This document shows, one piece after another, positions 1 to 7,265 of a DNA stretch of 35,571 nucleotides. Location: NCBI RefSeq assembly GCF_002154505.1, contig NZ_MUBM01000298.1, positions 1 to 35,571 on the forward strand, written 5' to 3'. Both the position numbers and the translations under genes were made by a program. The stretch is from Streptomyces carpinensis (lineage in GTDB: Bacteria > Actinomycetota > Actinomycetes > Streptomycetales > Streptomycetaceae). Below the pieces are notes generated by a model that had not been told where the DNA came from, did not search any database, and saw only the letters and a program-made list of their open reading frames with translations. Within the stretch, counting starts at the first letter, position 1; each line of letters starts with the position of its first letter.

Positions 1-1376
1 GGCCGGTCGGCCGAGACCACGAGTGCCGCCAGGGCGGTGGTGACCGGTACCGAGGCGACCAGACCGATCGAGCCCACCAGTGTGCGGACGATCTCCTCCG
101 CGACGAGCTCACTGTTGGCGACGGTCCCCACGCTGCTCTGCGCGATGGAGAAGAGCAGCAGCAGCGGAAGCGCGGCGCCCGCATAGGCAAGGACAAGGGT
201 GTTGACGACGGACGCGATGTGATCGCGGCCGATGCGGATGCCCGCGCGGTACAGCCCGCGCCAGCCCATCGTCGGATTGGCCTCATGCAGTTCCCAGACC
301 GCCGACGTCTGCGTCACGGTCACGTCGTCGAGGACGCCGAGCGAGCCGATGATGACCCCGGCGAGCAGCAGACCGCTCATGTCGATCGACGGGTACAGAC
401 CGTGGATCAGGCCGGTGCTGTCGTCGGTGTTGCCGGTCAGCGCGGCCCAGCCGATGAACAGCGAGCCCAGGATGCCGATCAACACCAGGGAGATCAGTGT
501 GCCGAGCACCGCCACCGATGTGCGTGCCGACAGGCCGTGACACATGTACAGGGCGATCAGCATGATGGCGCTCGACCCCACCACGGCCACGATCAGCGGG
601 TTGGATCCCTGCAGGACGGCGGGAAGGATGAACAGGTTCAGCACCAGGAAGCTGATGGCCAGCGCGATCAGCGCCATGACGCCGCGCATCCGCCCGACGA
701 CCACGACGGCGAGTGCGAAGACAACGGCCAGCAGCGCCATCGGGAAGCCCCGGTTGACGTCGGTTACCGAGTACTGCAGTTCCCTCGGTGCGGAGGGCTC
801 GTAGGCGACCACGACCTTCTCGCCCTGGTGCAACTGCCGTGACTGATCCGGCTGCACGATCTCGGTGAACGTACGCCCCTTGTCCTTGCCGGTGTCGACC
901 CGGACCGTGGCCTCTTTGCAGGTGCCGGACGCATGGGACTGCGCGGAGGCGCCCTCGGCGGTCGAGGCGTCGCCGGTCGGCGTGCCTCCCGAGGCGTTCA
1001 CCGACTTGCAGCTCACCGCCACCACCTTGGCGACCGTGGCCTGCTGCGTCTGCCGGTCGAAGCCCACACCGGTGCGCTCGTGCGACGGTGCGCCACCGGG
1101 CCAGAGCACCGCGAGCCCGACCACGACCGCGGCGGCGAACGGGATCAGAATCGCCGCGATGACCCTGCGCAGATGTCGGGAGACGGGTGCGGCCGGCCCA
1201 TGGCTGTGGCTGTGTGAGTGTCCGTGCCCGCCACTGCTTCCGGGACCAGGGCCGTGGGGATGGTCGCCGCTCTCCGGTCCGCGGCCGTGTGGATGGCCGC
1301 CGCCTTCCGGCGGCCCGGGGCTGTGTCCGCGCCGTGGTTCGGGAGGAGGCTGGGGGGACTGCTGTGTCGTGGTCAC
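1..1376 (-). CDS. YibE/F family membrane protein (5' part, continues past the left edge)
   Basis: Read on the minus strand, an uninterrupted frame runs from a GTG at 1376 off the left edge (about 458 codons seen). The first 62 residues are hydrophilic and rich in Pro, Gly and His, with about ten His including an HGHSHSHSHG run at 51-60, which could bind metal. A membrane segment follows at about 71-92, then a soluble domain, then several hydrophobic helices. The stretch LGVLDDVTVTQTSAVWEL is what I recognise as the YibE/F signature. The molecular role of the family is not established; some members are described as transporters. A second in-frame GTG at 1409 is possible and neither start has a strong Shine-Dalgarno sequence. 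The gene is divergent from thiC and shares its upstream region. Confidence 0.85.
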   Translation of the reverse strand, partial: MTTTQQSPQPPPEPRRGHSPGPPEGGGHPHGRGPESGDHPHGPGPGSSGGHGHSHSHSHGPAAPVSRHLRRVIAAILIPFAAAVVVGLAVLWPGGAPSHERTGVGFDRQTQQATVAKVVAVSCKSVNASGGTPTGDASTAEGASAQSHASGTCKEATVRVDTGKDKGRTFTEIVQPDQSRQLHQGEKVVVAYEPSAPRELQYSVTDVNRGFPMALLAVVFALAVVVVGRMRGVMALIALAISFLVLNLFILPAVLQGSNPLIVAVVGSSAIMLIALYMCHGLSARTSVAVLGTLISLVLIGILGSLFIGWAALTGNTDDSTGLIHGLYPSIDMSGLLLAGVIIGSLGVLDDVTVTQTSAVWELHEANPTMGWRGLYRAGIRIGRDHIASVVNTLVLAYAGAALPLLLLFSIAQSSVGTVANSELVAEEIVRTLVGSIGLVASVPVTTALAALVVSADR

Positions 1377-1509
1377 CGCCAGATCATCGCAAGAGTGGCA
1401 GGGGCCCACTGTTCACCGCGCCACAGATGACGCTAGCGTTGAGGCACCTTTGCACACGCGGGAGCTCGGAGCACCGGGCTGAGAGGGCGCTGACCTTCGT
1501 CTTCGCGAT

Positions 1510-1523
1510 GTTTCACGTGGAAC
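1510..1523. promoter_or_regulatory. parS-like ParB site (13/14) in the riboswitch P3 arm
   Basis: GTTTCACGTGGAAC differs at one position from the Streptomyces parS consensus GTTTCACGTGAAAC. It starts exactly 21 bp before a second near-match, so both sites lie on the same face of the helix. In RNA it can also fold as a short hairpin arm. Confidence 0.6.
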
Positions 1524-1530
1524 GAGCGAT

Positions 1531-1544
1531 GTTTCACATGAAAC
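1531..1544. promoter_or_regulatory. parS-like ParB site (13/14) in the riboswitch P3 arm
   Basis: GTTTCACATGAAAC has one central mismatch to the parS consensus. It is paired with the site at 1510. Whether ParB binds such variants here is inference. Confidence 0.55.
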
Positions 1545-1617
1545 GTCGGCAGACGAGAACCGCTGCGTCGACCGCCGAACCTGTTACCGGGTAATGCCGG
1601 CGTAGGGAGTAGGTCTC

Positions 1618-3423
1618 ATGACCAACAAGGACGCACGCACGCCTGCCTCCACGCAGAAGTCCAGCGACGGGGAGCAGACCGCTTCCCGCGGGGAGGCTGG
1701 GAAGTCCATCGGCTGGCACAAGGCGTATGTCGAGGGCTCACGCTCCGACCTTCGCGTGCCGGTCCGTCAGGTGCACCTCACCAACGGGCAGTCGGTCACG
1801 TTGTACGACACCTCGGGCCCGTACACCGATCCACTCGTCGACACCGATGTCCGCAGGGGCTTGTCGCCGCTGCGGGAGAACTGGATCATCGCCCGCGGCG
1901 ACACCGAGGAGTACGCGGGCCGTCCCGTCCGTCCCGAGGACGATGGGATCAAGCACACTTCGCCGCGTGGGGGGCTGCGCAACCTGGACGCGGTGTTCCC
2001 GGGACGGCCGCGCCAGCCCCGACGCGGCCGTGACGGCCAGGCGGTGACGCAGCTCGCGTACGCGCGCCGCGGGGAGATCACGCCGGAGATGGAGTTCGTG
2101 GCGCTCCGGGAGAACGTGTCCCCGGAGATCGTGCGCGAAGAGATCGCGGCGGGCCGCGCGGTACTGCCGGCGAACGTCAACCACCCGGAGATCGAGCCGA
2201 TGATCATCGGCAAGCGGTTCCTGGTGAAGGTCAACGCCAACATCGGCAACTCCGCGGTCACCTCTTCCATCGAGGAGGAGGTGGAGAAGATGACCTGGGC
2301 GACCCGTTGGGGCGCTGACACGGTCATGGACCTCTCCACCGGCCGCAACATCCACACCACCCGGGAGTGGGTGCTGCGCAACTCCCCCGTCCCCATCGGC
2401 ACCGTGCCGCTCTACCAGGCCCTGGAGAAGGTAGACGGCAGGGCCGAGGAGCTGACCTGGGAGATCTACAAGGACACGGTCATCGAGCAGGCCGAACAGG
2501 GCGTGGACTACATGACGGTTCATGCCGGCGTGCGCCTGGCGTATGTGCCGCTGACCGCGAACCGCAAGACCGGCATCGTCTCGCGCGGCGGCTCGATCAT
2601 GGCGGCCTGGTGCCTGGCGCACCACAAGGAGTCGTTCCTCTACGAGAACTTCGAGGAGCTCTGCGAGATCCTCGCCGCCTACGACGTCACGTACTCCCTC
2701 GGCGACGGCCTCAGGCCCGGCTCCATCGCGGACGCCAACGACGAGGCGCAGTTCGCGGAGTTGCGCACGCTCGGAGAACTCAACCGGATCGCCAGGCGTT
2801 TCAACGTGCAGACCATGATCGAGGGCCCGGGACACGTCCCGATGCACAAGATCAAGGAGAACATCGACCTTCAGCAGGAGATCTGCGATGAAGCTCCGTT
2901 CTATACGCTCGGTCCGCTGACGACGGACGTCGCTCCGGCGTACGACCACATCACCTCCGGCATCGGTGCCGCGATGATCGCCTGGTGGGGCACGGCCATG
3001 CTCTGCTACGTCACGCCCAAGGAGCACTTGGGCCTGCCTAACCGTGACGACGTCAAGACCGGCGTCATCACCTACAAGATCGCCGCCCACGCAGCCGACC
3101 TCGCCAAGGGGCACCCCGGTGCTCAGGAGTGGGACGACGCGCTGTCCGACGCCCGCTTCGAGTTCCGGTGGGAGGACCAGTTCAACCTCGCCCTCGACCC
3201 GGACACGGCACGGGAGTTCCACGACGAGACCCTCCCGGCGGAACCCGCCAAGACGGCCCACTTCTGCTCGATGTGCGGCCCCAAGTTCTGTTCGATGAAG
3301 ATCTCGCAGGACATCCGGCGTGAACACGGCGCCGGCCGGAGCGAGATCGAGGAGGGCATGGCACAGAAGTCGAAGGAGTTCGCGGCAGGCGGGAACCGGG
3401 TGTATCTGCCGATCGCGGACTGA
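1618..3423 (+). CDS. thiC: Phosphomethylpyrimidine synthase ThiC
   Basis: ThiC is a cytoplasmic radical SAM enzyme that converts aminoimidazole ribotide to HMP phosphate, the pyrimidine half of thiamine. The 601-residue length is typical for bacteria. The C-terminal cluster-binding motif CX2CX4C is present as C550, C553 and C558 within CSMCGPKFC. The ATG at 1618 follows GGGAG at 8 bp, which is part of the TPP riboswitch, so the gene is very likely under thiamine control. The gene stands alone and ends at a 13-bp-arm hairpin. Odd: its last 132 bp (3292-3423) are repeated with about 91 percent identity at 4712-4843, bracketing a foreign-looking gene. The C-terminus may therefore have been supplied by the insertion. 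Confidence 0.97.
   Translation: MTNKDARTPASTQKSSDGEQTASRGEAGKSIGWHKAYVEGSRSDLRVPVRQVHLTNGQSVTLYDTSGPYTDPLVDTDVRRGLSPLRENWIIARGDTEEYAGRPVRPEDDGIKHTSPRGGLRNLDAVFPGRPRQPRRGRDGQAVTQLAYARRGEITPEMEFVALRENVSPEIVREEIAAGRAVLPANVNHPEIEPMIIGKRFLVKVNANIGNSAVTSSIEEEVEKMTWATRWGADTVMDLSTGRNIHTTREWVLRNSPVPIGTVPLYQALEKVDGRAEELTWEIYKDTVIEQAEQGVDYMTVHAGVRLAYVPLTANRKTGIVSRGGSIMAAWCLAHHKESFLYENFEELCEILAAYDVTYSLGDGLRPGSIADANDEAQFAELRTLGELNRIARRFNVQTMIEGPGHVPMHKIKENIDLQQEICDEAPFYTLGPLTTDVAPAYDHITSGIGAAMIAWWGTAMLCYVTPKEHLGLPNRDDVKTGVITYKIAAHAADLAKGHPGAQEWDDALSDARFEFRWEDQFNLALDPDTAREFHDETLPAEPAKTAHFCSMCGPKFCSMKISQDIRREHGAGRSEIEEGMAQKSKEFAAGGNRVYLPIAD
3292..3423 (+). repeat. Direct repeat, copy 1: functional thiC 3' end
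   Basis: These 132 bp encode the last 43 codons and the stop of thiC. They match 4712-4843 over the same length, with about 12 mismatches by hand alignment and no gaps. Both copies end precisely at the TGA stop and begin at TCGATGAAG. No similarity is seen outside these limits. Confidence 0.9.
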
Positions 3424-3456
3424 TCTGTGGGTCAGCTGCTCGATGCGTGATCCAGT

Positions 3457-3494
3457 CCTGTCCGGCCCGGACACCTGCGTGCGGGCCGGACAGG
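3457..3494 (+). terminator. Hairpin terminator after thiC
   Basis: Perfect 13-bp GC-rich arms (CCTGTCCGGCCCG and its complement) flank a 12-nt loop, 33 bp after the thiC stop. There is no strong T-run, as is common in Streptomyces. Confidence 0.75.
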
Positions 3495-3585
3495 CATCCG
3501 GAGCCTCGTCCAATGCCATCGGGACCAGTAACGAAAAGGACACGGTGTCACTTGGTTCGATCAAGATCCCTAGTGTGTCTTGCCT

Positions 3586-4689
3586 ATGGCTGGGATTGAT
3601 GTTGCCAACGGAGTAGCGGGCGCTGTCATCGGCATGCTGTTCGCCGTGCTGTTCCAGCAGCCGCTACAGGACGCCTGGTACCGGCTGCGCAGGCGTTCAG
3701 CGAGCGCGATCCGTGGTCTGGGGCGCAGGGAGGAAACGGGGCCCGCTTGGCGCACGTTCTCACTCGGCCCCTTGCAGACCTCCGCCTTGATCGTCGAAGG
3801 GGACGGACAATCTCCCATTCCTTCCGAGACCGTCTATGTTCACGTGCTCGACGACGAGGTGGAGCTGCCCTCGGGCATGCTGTCCTGGCGAGAGGAAATC
3901 GCTGCCGAGAGCGAGCGTTTGCGCGCAGAAGGACGCACTCCGGTATGGAATGGGCCACGGTATGCGGTCGAATCGTTCGACATCTCACGAACTGCTCTTG
4001 ACGAGAAGCCCGAAGTCCATTTACGGCTGCGGCCGACCGACTACTACACTTTTCTGGCTGCTCAGCAACTCGATCGTCGGCTTCCGGACGGAAGCACCCC
4101 GCGTTCCCGTTATTTGAGCCCGGACGATCCTTTGAAGGCGCCACCTTTCCTGCAGTGCAGCTTCGCCGTCAACATAGCGGTCGTCACCGCCGATGACATG
4201 CTCGTGGTCAGCCAGCGCAGTGACCGGGTTCGTATGGCCCCGGGTGTATGGAACTCCTCCGTGAACGAGGGCTTGTCCCGGCACATCGACTCGTCGGGAA
4301 GGAGCGCACCGGATCTCCATGCCGTGTCGCGTCGAGGGATGCGCGAGGAACTCTCCCTGGAGCCGCACGAGTACTCACTCGACCTGCTGGCCTTCGTATT
4401 GGACATCGAGAAGCGCCACTGGAGTGGTCATTTCTATGCCAAGCTGAAAGATCTGAGGAGCTCAGACCTGCAAGCACGCATGAGCCGGGGTGTCGCGGAC
4501 CGATGGGAGCATCAGACCATCGATTACGTCCCCTTCCGACCCGCAACGGTGGTCAGATACATGCTGCGGGGCGATCGCGTGCATCGGTGGGCGCCGTTGG
4601 CGCCCGCGTTGTTTCACCTCTCCCTCGTACACGCCTACAGCCGTACGCTTGTCGAACGAGTGGAGGCACAAATCATTCGACGCCTGTAG
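3586..4689 (+). CDS. Membrane-anchored NUDIX-like protein in an inserted block
   Basis: The 367-residue product has one predicted membrane helix at about 6-25, followed by a basic stretch (RLRRRS) and a cytoplasmic region. Residues about 190-330 look like a NUDIX fold: an AVNIAVVTADDMLVVSQRS strand pattern, then RRGMREELSL at 249-258, which fits the end of the Nudix box. The first Glu of the REUXEE core is Gly251 and the conserved Gly is Ser257, so hydrolysis is doubtful and ligand sensing is as likely. TM-NUDIX proteins are known among nucleotide-signal effectors in CBASS-type defence, but no cyclase is encoded here, so that link is inference. Codon use is less GC-rich than in neighbours. 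The ATG at 3586 has no clear ribosome site; TAGTGT at 3571 could be a -10 box of a nearly leaderless mRNA. A TTG at 3580 is an alternative. Confidence 0.7.
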   Translation: MAGIDVANGVAGAVIGMLFAVLFQQPLQDAWYRLRRRSASAIRGLGRREETGPAWRTFSLGPLQTSALIVEGDGQSPIPSETVYVHVLDDEVELPSGMLSWREEIAAESERLRAEGRTPVWNGPRYAVESFDISRTALDEKPEVHLRLRPTDYYTFLAAQQLDRRLPDGSTPRSRYLSPDDPLKAPPFLQCSFAVNIAVVTADDMLVVSQRSDRVRMAPGVWNSSVNEGLSRHIDSSGRSAPDLHAVSRRGMREELSLEPHEYSLDLLAFVLDIEKRHWSGHFYAKLKDLRSSDLQARMSRGVADRWEHQTIDYVPFRPATVVRYMLRGDRVHRWAPLAPALFHLSLVHAYSRTLVERVEAQIIRRL

Positions 4690-4711
4690 GGCCCTTTACT
4701 TCCCGATGTCG

Positions 4712-4843
4712 TCGATGAAGATCTCGCAGGAAATCCGGCGTGACCACGGCGCCGGCCGGAGCGAGATCCAGGAGGGCATGGCAGAGAAGTCGAAGGAGTT
4801 CGCGGCCGCAGGCAATCGGGTGTACCTGCCGATCGCCTACTGA
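4712..4843 (+). pseudogene. Truncated second copy of the thiC 3' end
   Basis: The frame encodes MKISQEIRRDHGAGRSEI and continues to VYLPIAY and a stop, matching the last 43 residues of ThiC. The cluster-binding cysteines and everything upstream are missing. An in-frame ATG lies at 4706, but a free product would lack the catalytic core, so I treat it as a remnant. It lies 22 bp after the NUDIX-like gene. Either this copy is the original thiC terminus displaced by an insertion, or it arrived with the incoming DNA. It is followed by its own terminator, which favours the first view. Confidence 0.88.
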
Positions 4844-4872
4844 GCGCGCGACTGATCGAGACGGTGGTCGTG

Positions 4873-4907
4873 CTGGTCCGGGGGCAGGTTTGTGCCTCCC
4901 GGACCAG
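4873..4907. terminator. Hairpin terminator after the thiC remnant
   Basis: CTGGTCCGGG plus GGCA pairs with TGCC plus CCCGGACCAG around a short loop, with one bulged base. It can serve the plus-strand thiC remnant or NUDIX unit and the convergent minus-strand gene ending at 4966. Confidence 0.7.
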
Positions 4908-4965
4908 CCGGTGCCGTAGCGGCCCGCCCCTGCGGGAGTCGGCCGGTGCGGCCCCGGGACGCTGG

Positions 4966-5820
4966 TCACTCCGGTTGGTGCTCCGGCCCTCCGAAGTCCG
5001 GACTGGTGAAGTCCGGGCTCGAGAAGCTCGGACGTGAGCTCGGTACACCGTCGTCGGGGCTGCTGAAGCCGGGCCGGTCGTAGCCGAGTTGCGGGATGCG
5101 GCCGCTCGGCCCCGAGGGGTCCGCACGCTGTGCGGCCGTGCCCGAGGCGGCGAGCGCTTCGCGCAGGAACGGCAGGATGCCGCGCTCGAGCAGGGCGTCG
5201 TGCCAGGCCTCCCTGGCCTGGGCGAGCTCCGCGCCGAGTGGGCCGTACGGTCCGGTCTCGGGCGAAGGGCGGTTGCGCAGCGCGGTGAGCAGCAGCCCGA
5301 CGCCCGCGACGACGATCGCCGCTGCGGTCATGGCGCCGAACACCCAGCCCGCCGTGACCATGGTCTGCGCGAAGGCGGGGGCCGGGTCCAACATCTCCAG
5401 TATGTAGCCGACGAGCAGGAAGAGGGCCGCCGCGACTCCGGCGAGCACGGGGGCGAGGACCGCGACGACGGCACCCGCGCCCGCGCCGGTGGTCTCGGCG
5501 ACTTCGCCCATGGTGGCGGCGAGCCCCGTCGCGGCCTCGCCGGGCTCCGTGGAGCCGGACGCGCCGAGGGACGAAGGGGTCGACGGCGCCGGCCGGCGCA
5601 GTTCCTCGCGGACCTTGACGTAGTGGTGGTACTCGGTCGCCGCCGCTGCCGTGATCAGAGCGGTGGCGCTGAGCGCCATGGTGCGCAGCTGTTCGGTGTT
5701 GAGCCGCTCGCCGACGGCGGCCAGTTCCGGGCGGTGTGGGGCGGAGCGCAGCGCCTCATCGAGGATCCGCTCGTAGTCCTGGCGGTCCTCGCTCAACAGG
5801 TGCTGCGGAACGCTGTTCAT
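4966..5820 (-). CDS. Conserved membrane protein of unknown function
   Basis: The product has 284 residues. An N-terminal helical region (1-80) precedes a Ser/Gly/Ala-rich linker. Two clear membrane segments lie at about 118-143 and 153-181, with a weaker hydrophobic stretch at about 47-62. The C-terminal tail is polar and Pro/Ser-rich and repeats SSPD, TSPD and SRPSF motifs. The ATG at 5820 is preceded at 6 bp by GGGGG, which favours it over an ATG two codons upstream. I do not recognise a named domain. It is the last of three minus-strand genes, separated from the phosphatase upstream by about 190 bp, so it may have its own promoter. Confidence 0.8.
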   Translation of the reverse strand: MNSVPQHLLSEDRQDYERILDEALRSAPHRPELAAVGERLNTEQLRTMALSATALITAAAATEYHHYVKVREELRRPAPSTPSSLGASGSTEPGEAATGLAATMGEVAETTGAGAGAVVAVLAPVLAGVAAALFLLVGYILEMLDPAPAFAQTMVTAGWVFGAMTAAAIVVAGVGLLLTALRNRPSPETGPYGPLGAELAQAREAWHDALLERGILPFLREALAASGTAAQRADPSGPSGRIPQLGYDRPGFSSPDDGVPSSRPSFSSPDFTSPDFGGPEHQPE

Positions 5821-6008
5821 GTGCATCCCCCGATGCTCCGTAGGGCTTGGGGCTCGCATGGCGGCGAGCCGTCGGGCAGAAACGGAGGGGAGCCTGCTAC
5901 GGATAAGCCGATGGTAGAGCCGTGACGGCGCGCGGTGACAGGGGGTTTTCACAAATTGGGTGCCGAGCTGCACGGACGCCCTGCGGGGGACGCCCGCGCG
6001 GCGAACGG

Positions 6009-7067
6009 TCAGGCGTCCAGCGGAAGTTGCCGGGCCAGCAGCTTCCCGGCCATGGTCACGCCGCCGTCCATCGCGATGGCCAGCCCGTCGGCGTAGACGT
6101 GCGGTCCCTCCACCACGGGACCCGCGGTGTCGTCGTCGTCCTCGGAGCCGACTTCGCCGAGCAGGTAGGGAATGGGGCTGTGGCCGTGAACGATGCGGGT
6201 GCCGCCGTACGTATCGAGGAGGGAACGCACGGCGTCGGCGCCGCCCTCGTCGCGGAAGGAGAAGCGCTTGGTGAACTTGCGGAACAGGTCCCAGCACTCG
6301 TCCGCGTCGTTGCGCGTGAGCGTCTCGCGGACGTTGTCGTTGACCTCTTCGATCGAGTGGCCGTAGTCGAGATAGGCGGTGGTGTCGGAGTGCACGAGCA
6401 GATAGCCGTCGACCTCCTCGACCGCGTCGAGGCGGGCCATCCACTGCAGGTGATGGTCCTGGAGACGGTCCATGTCGGACTTCTGGCCGCCGTTGAGCAG
6501 CCAGGCGGCCTGGAAGGTGGCGGTGCCGGCCCCGGAGTTGACGGGCGTGTCGCCGAACCGCTTGGCGCCCAGCAGCAGCAGCTCGTGGTTGCCCATGAGG
6601 GCCTTGCAGTAGCCGCCCGCCGCAGCGGCCTCGGCGGACAACCGCATCACCAGGTCGATGACGCCGATGCCGTCCGGACCGCGGTCGGTGAAGTCGCCGA
6701 GGAACCACAGCCGCGCGGTGCCCGCGCACCACTGGCCGGCGGAGTCGATGAGGCCCTGTTCCTGCAGGGCGGTGACCAGCTCGTCGAGGTAGCCGTGCAC
6801 GTCGCCGACGACGTACAGCGGGCCGGGCCCGGTGGTGGGCTGCGAGGCCGGTGCGGGGGTGGGGTCCACGGTCACCTGGAGTGTGTCGCCACGGTTGATG
6901 ACGGGCAGGTCGCGCTGGGTGGGCGTGTAGGCGTCCGGATAGCCGTCCTCGGCGGGGTGCGTGCTGTCGGCGTACGGACCGGTCTCGTTCACATACGCGG
7001 GTACCCGGAAGTCGCGCAGCGTCGCCGTCCGCTCCACTTCGGGTCCCTGACCGGCCCCCTGAGTCAT
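6009..7067 (-). CDS. PPP-family metallophosphoesterase
   Basis: The product has 352 residues. It carries the PPP phosphatase metal-binding motifs in order: GDVHG (88-92), GDFTDRG (124-130), GNHE (159-162), His226 in VHSDT and HGHS (294-297). These bind two divalent metal ions and support a phosphatase acting on phosphoprotein or a small phosphoester; the substrate cannot be told from sequence. The first 80 residues are a poorly conserved, probably flexible extension. The ATG at 7067 has an excellent ribosome site (GGAGGGG, 4-5 bp away). The gene lies between the LacI-family gene and the membrane protein on the same strand, but the gaps are too wide to claim an operon. Confidence 0.88.
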   Translation of the reverse strand: MTQGAGQGPEVERTATLRDFRVPAYVNETGPYADSTHPAEDGYPDAYTPTQRDLPVINRGDTLQVTVDPTPAPASQPTTGPGPLYVVGDVHGYLDELVTALQEQGLIDSAGQWCAGTARLWFLGDFTDRGPDGIGVIDLVMRLSAEAAAAGGYCKALMGNHELLLLGAKRFGDTPVNSGAGTATFQAAWLLNGGQKSDMDRLQDHHLQWMARLDAVEEVDGYLLVHSDTTAYLDYGHSIEEVNDNVRETLTRNDADECWDLFRKFTKRFSFRDEGGADAVRSLLDTYGGTRIVHGHSPIPYLLGEVGSEDDDDTAGPVVEGPHVYADGLAIAMDGGVTMAGKLLARQLPLDA

Positions 7068-7265
7068 CGACCCCTCCACCATCGCGCCGCACCTGCACCG
7101 CTTCGGACTGCCTGGTCGCAGCGGCCCGCGGTGTCGTGGGCCCATCATAGGAATGCGGATCGCGCCATGTGATGACCCAGGGGTGGTGAATCGGAGCAGG
7201 ACTCGGTTTCACCGCGGCTTTCGCCCCGATTGGGCAGTCTTCGGCGGTCCCGCGACCGGCTGTCC

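Larger units (their letters stand above)
1455..1611 (+). ncRNA. TPP riboswitch (THI box) of thiC
   Basis: The conserved TPP aptamer elements are present in order: a stem leading into CTGAGAGGG (1479-1487) and, after a long insertion, GAACCTG (1577-1583) followed by GGGTAATGCCGGCGTAGGGA (1589-1608). The final GGGAG (1605-1609) is also the Shine-Dalgarno sequence of thiC, whose ATG is at 1618, so thiamine pyrophosphate binding should block translation initiation, as known for actinobacterial thiC. The region between the two conserved blocks is unusually long. TTCGTCT (1496-1502) can pair with AGACGAG (1551-1557), making an extended P3 arm. That arm carries two near-parS palindromes. Confidence 0.93.

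Noticed and set aside
4706..4843. Short protein from the second thiC end (ATG 4706)
   Set aside because: It encodes only the C-terminal tail of ThiC, without the cluster-binding cysteines, and no ribosome site is evident. Treated as a remnant.
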